Shown one piece after another: positions 1-12,034 of a stretch of DNA of 64,000 bases. The stretch is taken from the NCBI GenBank assembly GCA_023630585.1, contig CM042560.1, positions 9,766,001 to 9,830,000 on the forward strand, written 5' to 3'. Positions within the stretch are counted from its first letter, which is position 1, and the number at the start of each line of letters is the position of its first letter. Made by a program: the position numbers and the translations under genes. This stretch comes from Cranoglanis bouderius (Eukaryota; Chordata; Actinopteri; Siluriformes; Cranoglanididae). The notes under the pieces are model-generated. The model was not told the origin of the DNA, made no database searches, and was given only the letters and a program-made list of their open reading frames with translations.

Positions 1-2390
1 TATTCAGTGTTTTCACTTAATTGAATTTTGTAAATAAAAACAAATTTAGAATTTGATGCCTGCAATCCCAAAAAGTTGGGACAGAGGCATGTTTACCACT
101 GTATTACATCATCCTTCCTTTCAATTACACTTTTTAATTGTTTGGGAACTGAGGATACTAATTGTTGCAGTTTTGCAAGTGGAATTTTTGCTCATTCTTG
201 CTTGATACAAGACGTCAGCTGCTCAACAGTCCTTGGTCACCATTGTCTGATTGTCCTCTTCATGATGCGCCATAGGAGACAGATCTGGACTGCAGGCAGG
301 CCAGTCAAGCACACGCACTCTGTGTCTATGAAGCCACGCTGTTGTAGCATGTGCAGAATGAGGCCTGGCATTGTCCTGCTGAAATAACCATGGACTTCCT
401 GGGAAAAGATGTTGCCTTGATGACATACAGGTGCATCTCAAAAAATTAGAATATTGTAGAAAAGTTCATTTTTTTCAGTAATTTAATTTAAAAAGTGGAA
501 CTTTCATATTATAGATTCATTACACATAATGTGAAATATTTCAAGCCTTTTTTTTGTTTTAATCTTGATGATTATGGCTTATAGCTCATGGAAATCAAAA
601 ATCCAGTATCTCAAAATATTAGAATAAAGAATTTATAATACAGCAATGTCAATCTTCTGAAAAGTATGTTAATTTATGCACTCGGGGCTCCTTTTGCACG
701 AATTACTCAATGTGACGTGGCATGGAGGCAATCAGCCCGTGGCACTGCTGAGGTGTTATGGAAGCACAGGTTGCTTTGATAGTGGCCTTCAGCTCATCTG
801 TTTTGTTGGGTCTGGTGTCTCTCATCTTCCTCTTGACAATACCCCACAGATTCTCTATGGGGTTCAGGTCAGGCGAGTTGGCTGTCCAATCAAGCACAGT
901 AATACCATGATCAGCAAATCAGTTACTATTAGTTTTGGCACTGTGGGCAGGTGCCAAGTCCTGCTGGAAAAGGAAATCAGCATCTCCATAAAGCTTGTCA
1001 GTAGATGGAAGCATGAAGTGCTCTACAATCTCCTGGTAGATGGCTGCATTGACTCTCGACTTGAGAAAACACAGTGGAGCAACACCAGCAGGTGACATGG
1101 CACCCCAAATCATCACTGACTGTGGAAACTTCAGACTCTAGGACCTTGATTTCCAAATGAAATGCAAAATTTACTTTCATCTGAAAAGAGGACTTTGGAC
1201 CACTGAGCAACGGTGTTTTGAGTTAATTAGCTGATTAGAGCTCAGGTCGACATTGCTGTATTATAAATTCTTTATTGTAATATTTTTGAGATAACGGATT
1301 TTTCCAGTATCTCATTTCGAGAAAAATTAACTTTTCCACGATATTTGAATTTTTTCAAATGCATGTGTGTGTCTCTTTAAAATCCCAATATACACCTCCA
1401 TGTCAATGGTACTTTCACACATATGCAAGTCACCCATGCCGTGGGCACTGATGCACCATCATACCATCACAGATTCTGGCTTTTGCACCTTTCGCTCATA
1501 ACAGTCTGGTTGGTCTTTTTCATCTTTGGCACGGAGAACTCGACGTCCGTTTTTCCCAAAAACAAGCTGAAACGTGGAGTCATCTGACCACAGCACACAT
1601 TTCCACTGCCTTTCAGTTCATCTGAGATGAGCTCGAGCCCAGAGACCTCGGTGGTGTTTCTGCGTAGAGTTGATGTGTGGCTTCCTCCTCGCGTAATAGC
1701 GTTTCGGGTTGCATTTCTGGATGCAACGGCGGACTGTGTTAAGTGACAACGGTTTTCCGAAGTACTCCCGAGCCCATGTGGTTATATTTATCACAGTAGC
1801 ATGACGATTTCTCAGGCAATGCTGTCTGAGGGCTCGAAGGTCACGCACATTCAACAGTGGTTTCCGGCCTTGCCCTTTATGCAGTGAGATTTCTCTGGAT
1901 TCCCTGAATCTTTTCACAATCTTATGCATTGTAGATGGTGAAAGACCTAAATTCTTTGCAATCTTGCGTTGAGCAATGTTCTTTTTGAACTGACTGACAA
2001 TCCTCTCACGAAGTTTGGCACAAAGTAGTGAGCCACGACCCATCCTTGCTTGCAAAGATTGAGCTTTTGGTGGATGCTCCTTTTATGCCCAATCCTGATA
2101 CCCTCCCCTGTTACCAATTAACCTGATCCTCCAAAATGGTGTTACTTGAATATTCTATAAACTTTTCAGTCTTATTTTGCCTCTGTCCCAACTTTTGAGT
2201 GTGTTGCAGGCATCAAATTCTAAATTTGTTTATATTTACAAAATACAATTAAGTTGGTCAGTGAAAGCATTGAATATCTTTTATTTGTACTTTTGTTGGT
2301 TAATTAAAGTTTCAAGAGACTTCACAAATCACAGATTTGTTTTTATTGCATTTTAGAAAAAAAATCCCAATTTTTCTGTAATTGGGGTTG
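1..2390 (-). mobile_element. Tc1-like transposon, decayed, cut by window edge
   Basis: Minus-strand Tc1/mariner copy whose left end lies outside the window. Transposase remnants are visible: an N-terminal helix-turn-helix part at 1618-2055 (starts MGRGSLLCAKLRERI, then a second HTH ending near RKPLLNVRDLRALRQ), and a C-terminal part at 223-441 with the QQDNARPHS and WPACSPDLSP signatures around catalytic Asp residues. The right end near 2384-2390 reads ggggttg followed by TA, the Tc1 target dinucleotide. The reading frame is broken and a second transposon sits inside it at 428-1366. A close relative lies at 53604-54826. Not functional as seen. Confidence 0.85.
428..1366 (-). mobile_element. 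Nested Tc1-like transposon, internally deleted
   Basis: Begins CAGGTGCATCTC directly after TA and interrupts the older Tc1 copy; joining its flanks restores the sequence seen uninterrupted at 54150-54190. Minus-strand transposase fragments at 703-897 (WTANSPDLNPIENLWG, carrying the third catalytic acid, Glu) and 919-1210 (MIWGAMSPAG, QQDLAPAHS). The N-terminal DNA-binding half is missing, and the right inverted repeat is degenerate. Same family as the better-preserved copy at 4530-6002. Confidence 0.8.
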
Positions 2391-2495
2391 TAAAAGACTC
2401 ATCATAAAGTTTCTTACTAAACATAATTAGCTGTAGACTAAAAGATTTAGCCCACAAAATACTCAAGTTGTAACTGGTTGTATTTATATATTAGC

Positions 2496-3494
2496 CAGTG
2501 TTTCCCACAACATTTTGTGAGACTGTGGTGGGTGGACCTCTGACCCTCTAGGGGGTCGGGGGCATGCTTATGGTGGCAAATCTGTGCCAAAAATCGGAGC
2601 GCATTATTGATGCTCTTGTGCGCGGACGCTCAACCGACACTCGTGAGTCATTAATTTTTTTTATTTGTTGATAGTTTTTCGATTGATACCCTTGCAACAG
2701 ACTACATTATGTAATATAACATATGTATACAGGGTATCTTTACCAGTTGCTAATAGGAAGTGTTCTACCAGTTTACTAGCTAGCCTTTGCATTCTTGGGA
2801 TGTCAATAGATAGCGATCCATCCAGCTATCATAATATTGATGATCGTTCATGTAGTAAGACTCTTCATAATTGTGATCCCTCAGATAATAAATCGTTTTA
2901 GTGAAAGATTTAGTTATAAGTCATATTGCTATCTGCGAGCGGAAACAATAGTTGTGTGTGTGCGCATACAGATTTTTCCTCGCTCGCCAGAGTCTGTATT
3001 GAATGCGCAAGGGTTTAAAACGAGCACGCGAGTTCTCCCCTTTCCATGCATGTAAATCTATTTTCTTCTTGTGGTTGTAATTTACCACACAAGCGTCAAT
3101 AATGCGCTCGGATGTTTGGCACGGATTTGCCACCATAATGTGTGTGTGTGTGAGCATGTGCACTATTGCACTTGCTGCTCTTGCACTTCTGATTAGATGC
3201 TAAACTGCATTTCGTTACCTTGTATTTATACATGTGTAATGACAATAAAGTTGAATCTAATCTAATCTAATCTAATGTGCACGTACAGTGGGGGGAAGGG
3301 GAGGGGAGGTTAGTGTCTGACTGCCTGGGGGGTCAGAGATAGAGTGAGATGCTTTGCCAACACAATGTTGCAAAATAGAGATCTTTTATGTTATTATGAG
3401 AAGTGTAAAAATAGTTTCGGTTCATTATGAAACTGTGGCAGGACAAATTAGACTGGCGGGCCGCCACACTCTAGGTAATTAATGGGAAACACTG
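2496..3494. mobile_element. Non-autonomous hAT-like element
   Basis: Bounded by a perfect 12-bp inverted pair, CAGTGTTTCCCA at 2496 and TGGGAAACACTG ending at 3494. The CAG-N-GTTTCCC style is typical of hAT transposons. About 1 kb, without a transposase reading frame. An exact 8-bp target duplication is not evident because the flanks are AT-rich. A LINE/SINE-like tail is embedded at 3170-3276. Confidence 0.6.
3170..3276 (+). repeat. Retroposon 3' tail with ATCTA pentamers
   Basis: A block ending in gacaataaagttgaatc and followed by four tandem ATCTA-type pentamers. This is the typical 3' end of a fish LINE or SINE, which terminates in short tandem repeats. No coding sequence of the parent element is present. 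Confidence 0.45.
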
Positions 3495-3534
3495 TTAATA
3501 TATTTTTATGAAGCAGGGATCTTAACTTGTACAT

Positions 3535-3720
3535 TATACTGGCAAAAGGATGTGGACACCTGACTAATCATACCAATATGTGCTTATTGAGCAGCCTATT
3601 ATAGATTTAAGCCCCCTTTGCTGTCCACTCTTCTGGGAAGGCTTTCCACTAGATTTTGGAGCATGCCTCCAAACTAAATGGTTCTTGAGGCTTTTTTGTT
3701 TGGGAAAACCCAAGTAATCA
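3535..3720. repeat. Tc1 terminal remnant (gtggacacctg family)
   Basis: Contains gatgtggacacctgac and nearby sequence also found, in either orientation, at 12455-12495 and 60168-60290. In the 12035-12505 copy this end is joined to Tc1 transposase-derived sequence, so these short blocks are read as decayed ends of one Tc1 family. Confidence 0.45.
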
Positions 3721-3747
3721 GTGGCAAAAAGAATTTAGTTTGTAGGT

Positions 3748-4000
3748 CTCAGTTGTGGCCTAATGGTTAGAGAGCTGGACTGGTAACCTGACTGGTAATC
3801 TAAAGGTTGCAGGTTTGATTCTCAATGTCGGCAGGAAATGACTGAGGTGCCCCTGAATCACTCCCAATCACTCTCCGGGTGCAGTGTGTGTGTTCACTAC
3901 TCAATGTGTGTGCACAAACTTGGATGGGTTAAATTCAGAGGACAAATTCTGAGTATGGGTTACCATACATTGGCCTTCACCTGTCACTTTCATACATACA
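3748..4000 (+). repeat. tRNA-derived SINE
   Basis: The head looks like a tRNA gene: a box A-like stretch tggcctaatggttagagag and a box B-like stretch ggttgcaggtttgattc, spaced as in a pol III promoter. A non-tRNA body with gtgtgtgttcactactc follows. No acceptor-stem pairing suggesting a real tRNA, so it is called a SINE rather than a tRNA gene. Confidence 0.6.
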
Positions 4001-4529
4001 TTTTGGAGTGCCAAGTTAACCAAGTTTCATGTCTCTATGACTTACGGTTTGGTCTGCTTAATTAATTTTAAGGCAGAAATATTATAATAAATATAGTTGC
4101 AAGTGGCAGTCTGCGGGGTCCATGCAGTCTCATTGCCCTCAGTGGCCAGTCCTTGCCTATGTACACAGAAAACAGAGAGACCATAGATGAACATACTCAT
4201 GAAGTTGTGTGGCAATAGCTCAGTGCTAGTTGTGTGAAATGCCTGCTGAAAGCTGACTGGAAAGCTCAGTGGTGATTGAAAATGCAGTTACAGATTAGCG
4301 CACCAAATTTCAGCACGATCTGACTTTCGATTACTGAGAAATAGCTATTTCAATATAACTCCGCCCCTTTTCAATGGTTATGCTTCAAATTTTGCTTATC
4401 ACCTCAATCCTTTGCCAAACATGCATTTCAAGTTTTGTATATCAACATGGTAAGTATTACGTTTCAAAATCTCATGAGAATTTTGACACCAGGACTTATT
4501 TGCAAAAGTAGGTTTTGCATATTATGCAA

Positions 4530-6002
4530 ATTATTGTAATTTCAGTAATTCAACTCAAATTGTGAAACTCGTGTTTTAAATAAATTCAATGCACACAGAC
4601 TGAAGTAGTTTAAGTCTTTGGTTCTTTTAATTGTGATGATTTTGGCTCACATTTAACAAAAACCCACCAATTCACTATCTCAACAAATTAGAATATGGTG
4701 ACATGCCAATCAGCTAATCAACTCAAAACACATGCAAAGGTTTCCTGAGCCTTCAAAATGGTCTCTCAGTTTGATTCACTAGGTAAGCCACAAACATTCA
4801 CTGGCAAAGAAGCTGGCTGTTCACAGAGTGCTGTATCCAAGCATGTTAACAGAAAGTTGAGTGGACGGAAAAAGTGTGGAAGAAAAAGATGCACAACCAA
4901 CCGAGAGAACCGCAGCCTTATGAGGACTGTCAAGCAAAATCAATTCAAGAATTTGAGTGAACTTCACAAGGAATGGACTGAGGCTGGGGTCAAGGCATCA
5001 AGAGCCACCACACACAGACGTGTCAAGGAATTTGTCTACAGTTGTCGTATTCCTCTTGTTAAGCCACTCCTGAACCACAGACAACGTCAGAGGCGTCTTA
5101 CCTGGGCTAAGGAGAAGAAGAACTGGACTGTTGCCCAGTGGTCCAAAGTCCTCTTTTTAGATGAGAGCAAGTTTTGTATTTCATTTGGAAACCAAGGTCC
5201 TAGAGTGTGGAGGAAGGGTGGAGAAGCTCATAGCCCAAGTTGCTTAAAGTCCAGTGTTCAGTTTCCACAGTCTGTGATGATTTGGGGTGCAATGTCATCT
5301 GCTGGTGTTGGTCCATTGTGTTTTTTGAAAACCAAAGTCACTGCACCTGTTTACCAAGAAATTTTGGGGTACTTCATGCTTCCTTCTGCTGACCAGCTTT
5401 TTGAAGATGCTGATTTCATTTTCCAACAGGATTTGGCACCTGCCCACACTGCCAAAAGCACCAAAAGTTGGTTAAATGACCATGGTGTTGGTGTGCTTGA
5501 CTGGCCAGCAAACTCACCACACCTGAACCCCATAGAGAATCTATGGGGTATTGTCAAGAAGAAAATGAGAAAAAGAGACCAAAAAATGCAGATGAGCTGA
5601 AGGCCACTGTCAAAGAAACCTGGGCTTCCATACCACCTCAGCAGTGCCACAAACTGATCACCTCCATGCCACGCCGAACTGAGGCAGTAATTAAAGCAAA
5701 AGAAGCCCCTACCAAGTATTGAGTACATGTACAGTAAATGAACATACTTTCCAGAAGGCCAACAATTCACTAAAAATGTTTTTTTTTATTGGTCTTATGA
5801 AGTATTCTAATTTGTTGAGATAGTGAATTGGTGAGTTTTTGTTAAATGTGAGCCAAAATCATCACAATTAAAAGAACCAAAGACTTAAACTACTTCAGTC
5901 TGTGTGCATTGAATTTATTTAATACGCGAGTTTCACAATTTGAGTTGAATTACTGAAATAAATGAACTGTTCCATGACATTCTAATTTATTGAGATGCAC
6001 CT
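4530..6002 (+). mobile_element. Tc1-like transposon, near complete
   Basis: Long inverted repeats of about 160 bp match between roughly 4537-4692 and 5804-5965 (aattcactatctcaacaaattagaat and its complement). The outermost 40-45 bp survive only on the right, ending in gagatgcacctg. A long transposase frame lies between them. Best-preserved member of the family that is also nested at 428-1366. Confidence 0.85.
4758..5722 (+). pseudogene. Tc1 transposase, one frameshift
   Basis: A DDE transposase that would cut and paste its own element in the nucleus. From ATG 4758 the frame runs 280 codons: N-terminal HTH with GCSQSAVSKHVNRK, a second basic HTH with GRKR, then the catalytic core with LFLDESKF (first Asp), QQDLAPAHT (second Asp) and NPIENLWG (Glu). 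After about 5570 the family sequence continues in another frame (NADELKATVKETWAS) to a stop near 5722, so a single indel in an A-rich run truncates the ORF. Tc1 transposases are usually about 340 residues, and the joined span would fit that. Probably inactive. Confidence 0.85.
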
Positions 6003-7343
6003 GCATGTGGTGGCCATTTTGTTTTCAAATATCAACATGTTTTTGATAATTTTTGAGGTTCACACTCATGAATAGTTTGACACCAGGATTGTGAAGATTG
6101 GTCAAAAATAGATTAGGACTAGTTCGCAAAAGTATGTTTTGCATATTATGAGTAATATGCATATCTAGCTGAATACAGCAGAAGCTGAGGAATAAGAGGG
6201 AAAAAGAATTTTCATTGTACGACTTAACGTTCTCGAGATATAGGACAAATGATAAATGCTTGCACTATAGTGCCACCATCAGGCCGAAGCTGGTCTCGTT
6301 ACTTCCCTGGGTAGCGGTGGGAATTCTGTACCACATGACAAAGTTTGGTGTTTCTATGATTTATGCTTTGGGTTGCCCATAGTGTTACAGGAGAATGGTT
6401 TTAAATGTCAGAGTTCCCTTGATAATTTTTGCTTAGACTGGCCTCAAGATGGTATGAGCCAAATTTGGTGAAGATTGGACAAAATTTGGAAGAAGAGTAG
6501 CCAAAATGGCAGATGTAAGCATTTTTAGCATGCTATTGTTACTTTTGACCAGTAGGTGGTGCTGTCACGAAATTTGTTGAATAGCCTCAGGATGTGGTCC
6601 TGAAGTTGTCTACTAAGATTTGTCAGTGTGCAAGCTTGTTGCTTTTCTTACTTCCTGGCGACTTTGCTGTCAGATTTGTTGGCCCATTACTTTTTAAGTT
6701 TACCTTACTTTCAGGGCATAGTGCCAATGACGCGTACCGGTTTTCCTAATGACCCGCCAAGAAATTTGTGCAGTGCAGCATTTTATTTCAATTTGACTCG
6801 GTATGCCCCACAGAATCAGTTTCAGGATTTTAGGACAAACTGTTCAGATGTAAGCAAATAAAAGCATTTTCATGTCTTTTGAACACTAGGTGGCGCTGAT
6901 CCAAAACCCTGAAGATACCCTCAAGTCATGATGGCTTTGAAATATACCAAGTTTGGTCTGAATATGCTACAGCTTTACAGAGTTATAGTCTCATGCCCAT
7001 TTCAGCACGCTCATTGTCGAATTTGTTTGCACGCTATTCAAGAACGGTTTGACTAATCAACTTGAATTCCATATTTTTTTGTTGGCATGGTCTGAAGATA
7101 ATCTGATTCGATTTTTGTGAAAATTGGACAAACAGTCTAGGAGGAGTTCGAAAAAGTAAAATTTTCATGATGGAAAATGCTGTCACAGGAACACTAACGA
7201 CCACAATAAATGCTATGCACCAGCGGTGCTTGGCCCCTAATAAGAAAAGGTAGAATAACAATAGGGTGCCTACACATCATCTTTGCTTGATCCCCTAATA
7301 AGAATAAAAAGCCTAACAATTCCAATATGATTGGGTGCCTAAT

Positions 7344-7560
7344 AATAAATATAGCTGCAAGCAGCAGTCTGTGAGGGCCAAGTACCATGTTCAGACCGCA
7401 CCACAGGTAGCTAGTTCTCATTAACTTGCATAGGATACTAAAGCAACCATAGATACTTTTTAAAAAATTGTGACAGTAGATTAATGCTAAATCTTTGAAG
7501 TATGTGCTGCACAGTGATTGGCCAATAGGTTTTTGGAGTACCCTAGTCAACAGAAAAAAT
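7344..7560 (+). repeat. Second 'agctgcaagcagc' repeat copy, 5' part
   Basis: Begins aataaatatagctgcaagcagcag immediately after the first copy ends and is cut at 7560 by a Tc1 inserted at TA. Phrases that match the 10686 copy (tcacagattagca) resume at about 9438. Confidence 0.55.
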
Positions 7561-7561
7561 A

Positions 7562-9436
7562 CAACCCCAAAAGTTGGGACAGTATGGAAAATACTAATAA
7601 AAACAAAGAGGAGTGATTTGTAAGTGTACATTGACTTAAACAAAAAAAAAAAGTATAAAGACAAGGTATTTGATGTTTTGCCTAATCAACTGCATTTTTG
7701 AAGATAAACGTTTATTTTGAAATTAATGCATGCAACACATTCCAAAAAAGTTAGAACAGGGGCAATTTAGGACTAATAGCGATGTGACAAGTTGAAATAA
7801 GAAGGTGATGTGAAACAGGTGAGGCAATCGTCTCCAAAAAAGGCCTAGTCCTTCAAGAGCAAGGATGGGTCGAGGCTCGCCAATCTGCCAACAGATGCGT
7901 CAGCGAATAATCCAACACTTTGAGAAAAACATTCCCCAAAGACAAATCAGTAAGATTTTGGGCATTTCACCTTCTACAGTGCGCAAATATAATTAAAAAA
8001 TTCAAGAAATCCGGTCAAATCTCGGGGCGTAAAGGGCAAGACCAAAAGCAAAGTCTGCAGTCATGCAGCATGCGTTGCAGAGTGTGTCATGGCGAAAAGA
8101 AAGCAGTTATTATTACCAGCATTTTTTAAGAACACAAACAAAATACTAAAAAGGCAAGAGTCCAAGAGAGTGAGCAGCAGCAGGTCACTGATGAAGCAGT
8201 TTGGTGACCGTTCCCATGACTAGCAATGATAACGCTAGCCTGATTGTGGAAGGTTTTTTTGAAGCGATTACAAGGCTAAACGTTGTCAACCTGCGCATGG
8301 CTTTGAAATTGAGATTGACTGCCCGGAATTAAATGGAGTTAACAGCCCACGTACAGTCATTCAGGCTTTTAAGGAGTACAGGGACTCAAATAGACAAAAA
8401 TGTCCAGAAGAACTGAGGCAGTTGTTGGCTACTGAGAATGCCATACCGATCTCGAGTGTGAGCAAGGTTTGTCCAAAATCAATCTCATTTTTAGCTCGCA
8501 GCATGCATCCCTTCTCATCCACACTAGCTTGTCTCTGATGTTTTTGAACATTGTGGGTCCACCGTTTACCAAGTTCAATCCTGAGCCATTTGTGCGCTCA
8601 TGGATACGTAAGGGACACAGGGAAGAGTAGGAGGACACTGACATAACAGCTTTGTAGAATATTTTGTCTTAGGTAAGACTATTTTTTTTCTTGATCATGT
8701 TGTGCAGTTAATGTTTATTTTAAGTACGCTTACTGTATGAAACGTAGCTTTGTTTTCGAAGTGCTTTGGGCAAATGTGTTTTGTAGCTAAATGAGGTGAC
8801 AGCACATAAGCTGATAGAATGTGCAATCCATAAATGTTTCCCTTTGTACTGAGAATACTCACTGCTATTAAGTTCCTTATGCTATTACATCGCTGTACCA
8901 GTGTGATCAATTACATAGGCCTACATATCAGCATTGAATATCGTTGGCTACGTGAGATACTGGAAGCAATATTACATGTCTGTAAGTTTGAGGACCATGA
9001 CCTGACCCTCGCGTGCCTTCCGACCTGCTGGATCAATACCCTCTTAGTTTTCCGGGACCTGCAGATTTACTAATTAAACACTGGTCAACACCATTTCCCG
9101 CTTCATCCACAGATGCAAGTTAAGGCTTTACTATGCAAAGCAGAAGCCATACATCAACGCTGTCCGGAAGCGCCGTCGACTTCTCTGGAATGCTTAATAA
9201 GTGTTATTAAAAGAAAAGGTGATGTTACACAGTCGACTGTTTTTTGGAGTGTGTTGCAGTCATCAGATTTGGAATGAGTGCATATTTTTGAAAATAAATT
9301 AATTTCACAAAGTGAAACATCAAATAATGTGTTAATAATGTGTTTTCAATATAGTATAGGATGAATAGAATTTTCAAATGACTGTTTGTTTTTTTGCAAT
9401 TTCCATACTGTCCCAACTTTTTCAGAATTGGGGTTG
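7562..9436 (+). mobile_element. Tc1-like transposon ('caacccc' family), gutted
   Basis: Left end CAACCCCAAAAGTTGGGAC after TA (7560-7561); right end complementary, ending ggggttg followed by TA (9437-9438). Transposase start survives at 7865-8065 (MGRGSPICQQ, HTH with PSTVRK); a short piece near 9110-9200 matches family members (tgcaagttaaggctttactatgc). Most of the gene is lost, and a hAT-derived insert occupies about 8070-9100. Confidence 0.8.
8089..8630 (+). pseudogene. hAT transposase remnant (ZNF862/KIAA1586-like)
   Basis: ATG 8089 starts MAKRKQLLLPAFFKN, the usual N-terminus of domesticated-like hAT proteins. About 180 bp further on, a frame reads PRTVIQAFKEYR and CPEELRQLLATENAIPIS. 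A frame change then gives LECEQGLSKINLIFSS and finally LMFLNIVGPPFTKF and PFVRSWIRKGHREE followed by TAG at 8628-8630. The last two blocks are the hAT C-terminal dimerisation region (ECERGFS-type motif). The central RNase-H-like catalytic part is deleted, so this is a dead internal-deletion derivative sitting inside a Tc1. Confidence 0.65.
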
Positions 9437-9437
9437 T

Positions 9438-10685
9438 ACTTTCACAGATTAGCAGAACTATGCCATAGAATGTTACCAGAGATCCAAAATAATTTAAAAC
9501 TCATTAAAAGACTGGTATGGTTAAAAAGCTGTACGCATTCACCGGACTCCCATATTGTTCCTAGAATCGTCATATTTGACTTTCAGAGTGGGTTATTAGT
9601 GTTAATCGATTCAGGTAAAAATGTCCCTAAACTTGCGGTTTGGGCTGCTGTAGGGCTAAAGTATAAAGGTTTAATAACTTAGCCCACTGCTCATTATTAA
9701 ATTACGTTCCTACATTAGAGGCTTTTATTTAGCCTATAATAAACAACTATTTTGTTAGCTCGGAGGTTTCTATCGACGTGCAAGCCTAGGCCTTTCCTAT
9801 TTACTTATCAGAGGTTTCATTTAAACTTGCAAGTATTAGCCTTTTATATTAGCTTGTCAGAGGTCACTTTCAAATGTACTACACTTGTCTAACGTACTAC
9901 AACTTTAGCTTAGGAAACTATTTCTAATAACCATATAAATAAAGCCATGCACTTTTAATGCATCATACTTTCTTTCAAAAGAACTACTGAGTATTTAGAG
10001 ATAGAATAACAAATGAATTTATTACACAAAATCACAAATGAACGATGTACATAAAATAGAAACAAAGGTAACTTACAAAGTTATGGTCAGTGTCATGGGC
10101 ATGGGATGTGTGATGGTAAAGCATCTCTGATGGTAAAGGGCCCTTGATGGTAAAAACGGCATCTCGTATTATAAATAAGCATAACTTTTTATACCCCTGA
10201 GCTTCTTTGAAGTGCATCAATGACCAGAGTACCAACTGGAAGAGACACAATGTGTTCTATGGCAGGATGGACCCCCAACTGATTAGCTCACCCTATGGAA
10301 TGTTGATTACGTTCCTGAGAATGAGTCGGTGTGAACAAAAGGCAAAAGTTCTCCCGTGCAGACCAAGTGGTGCCAGTGTGTGTGTGTGTGTATGGGAAGA
10401 AAGAACGCACATTTCAACATATACTGTAAATGTTGTTTACTAAACCTATATGATATTTATGATGTCACCACATTGTTCACCATGAAATATGGATTAAATT
10501 AATACATGATCTGAGGAATATTGTAATTAAACATAGTTTAGATGACGAGTTTAAGTTCACATGGTCTCTCTGAAACACATTCCTGATAATTTTAACCTTA
10601 ATCAAATTACTGCCACAATTTAGAAATCTACTACACTGTCCACCACGTTTTAGCGAAGAATCAGAATAATAAGAATTGGAAGAAG
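9438..10685. other. No gene recognised
   Basis: AT-rich sequence between transposons. It begins with the continuation of the 'agctgcaagcagc' repeat. A 98-codon frame at 9386-9682 overlaps the Tc1 end and resembles nothing I know. A short gt run lies near 10378-10391. No splice-bounded exon is seen. Confidence 0.4.
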
Positions 10686-11240
10686 AGGACTCAAGCACTT
10701 CGTGCTTGGACCCCTCATAGCAGCAAGTGGCAATGTATGGGGACCAAGCACCATGTGTCGATCACACCACTGCTAGGTAGTTCTCAAAAGTTGCATAGAA
10801 CACTAAAGCAACCACAGATGAACATACTATTTATAGTAACTTAATGCTAAAACTGTGATGCGTGTGCTGCAATGTTATTGACTGATGGTCCCCATGCTTT
10901 TTGAAGTAACCTAGTCAACAGTAAAAATCCACTCACAGATTAGCAAAAAAGTGCAGTACAGCAAATTTTAACTTCATAGGACTTACAGTCGGCGAAAGTT
11001 ATATGAATCTAACCCCACCCATACTGAAATATGTAAGATGAATTGTGTTTTCGTATATATCTGTTGTATTGAAGGAGTGCATCATGACTCAAACACTCAT
11101 GCATACAACCTTTATATCAATGTACTTTTCAGTCAAAATCTGTGCCCTGAAAATCTGTGTCACCTTCGGTGCTTGGACCCCTAAAATCCTAACAATTACA
11201 ATATGGCTCCAGCACCTTTGGTACTTGGACCCCTAATGAT
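10686..11240 (+). repeat. Third 'agctgcaagcagc' repeat copy
   Basis: Opens with gcacttcgtgcttggacccctcatagcagcaagtgg and shares gcaccatgtg..gatcacaccac and agcaaccacagatgaacatac with the copy at 7344. Ends in ggtacttggacccctaa near 11240. Confidence 0.5.
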
Positions 11241-11690
11241 TAAATTAAATTTGCATGTTAATAATGGGGGAAATTACACCTTACAGCTTGTAAATACTGA
11301 TCTACTTTTCCTTCTTCACTTACTGAAGGCTACTTCAGTAGCTGTCACCTCGATATCTCTGTGCTTATATATTGTAGCTACAGCTGGCTAGTTGCTTTCA
11401 AAAAGGAATGGAAAAATGTGTGATCCCAATTAGTTAATCTTGTTTCTCGCCAGTGCAAATAGTAGCCAATACAATGTGAGGAAACAAAAGAATACGTTCA
11501 TTAAAAAACTTTAATCAGTATAATAAATGTTTTCATCCAATAGTGCATATATTTAAATAGTTTGTTAGCTTTTCTTTTTCCTAGAAATGTCCTGTTCTAA
11601 TTATAGAGCCTAGGTTATTAATATTAATCGATATAATATTAATATTATTAATATTAATCGATATAATAAGTCAGAGCAACTTACATTTAT
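11241..11690. other. Intergenic/intronic, AT-rich
   Basis: No coding signal. A small direct duplication of attaatattaatcgatataat occurs at about 11618-11670. Confidence 0.4.
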
Positions 11691-11822
11691 TTCATTTACA
11701 CAGCTGAGCAAGTTGGCCTTGCTCAAGGGCCCAGCAGTGGCAGGTTGGCAGTGCTGGGATTTGGACTCATGATCTTTTCGGATCAGGAGTCCAACATCTT
11801 AACCACTGAGCTACCACATTAT
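11691..11822 (-). repeat. tRNA-derived SINE, minus strand
   Basis: Read on the minus strand it shows a box A-like tggtagctcagtggttaag and, about 40 bp on, a box B-like gagtccaaatcccagc, as in a tRNA-derived pol III promoter. The body contains ttgctcaagggccca, which is shared with the SINE at 26354-26602. Confidence 0.55.
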
Positions 11823-12034
11823 GATGTGGCCTTGATTTTGACAGCCCTGGCTTAGCTGTATATGGCCAAAAATAAATAAATAAACAAAACAGGAACACTA
11901 TCCCACTGCCCTCATGGGTGACTGTGTAGAAATTAAAAGTAAAATAAAATTTAAACTAAACATATGGTATGGTGCCTGCAGTTCTTCATTATAATGCAAA
12001 TATTATATTTCATCTGCAAGCGTGATTGATAAAC

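Larger units (their letters stand above)
4083..7340 (+). repeat. High-copy 'agctgcaagcagc' repeat, split by a Tc1
   Basis: Starts at ataataaatatagttgcaagtggcag and ends near 7340 with gcttggcccctaataag-type sequence, then another copy starts at 7344. The same family occurs at 10686-11240 and inverted at 35225-36640. It has no clear ORF; much of it is slightly diverged internal repetition (caccaaacttggtg, gacaaattttgg phrases). A Tc1 occupies 4530-6002. The transposon class is not decided here. Confidence 0.5.

Noticed and set aside
3748..3830. A real tRNA gene
   Set aside because: Box A and B-like sequences are present, but a cloverleaf with paired acceptor stem cannot be drawn and a SINE body follows.
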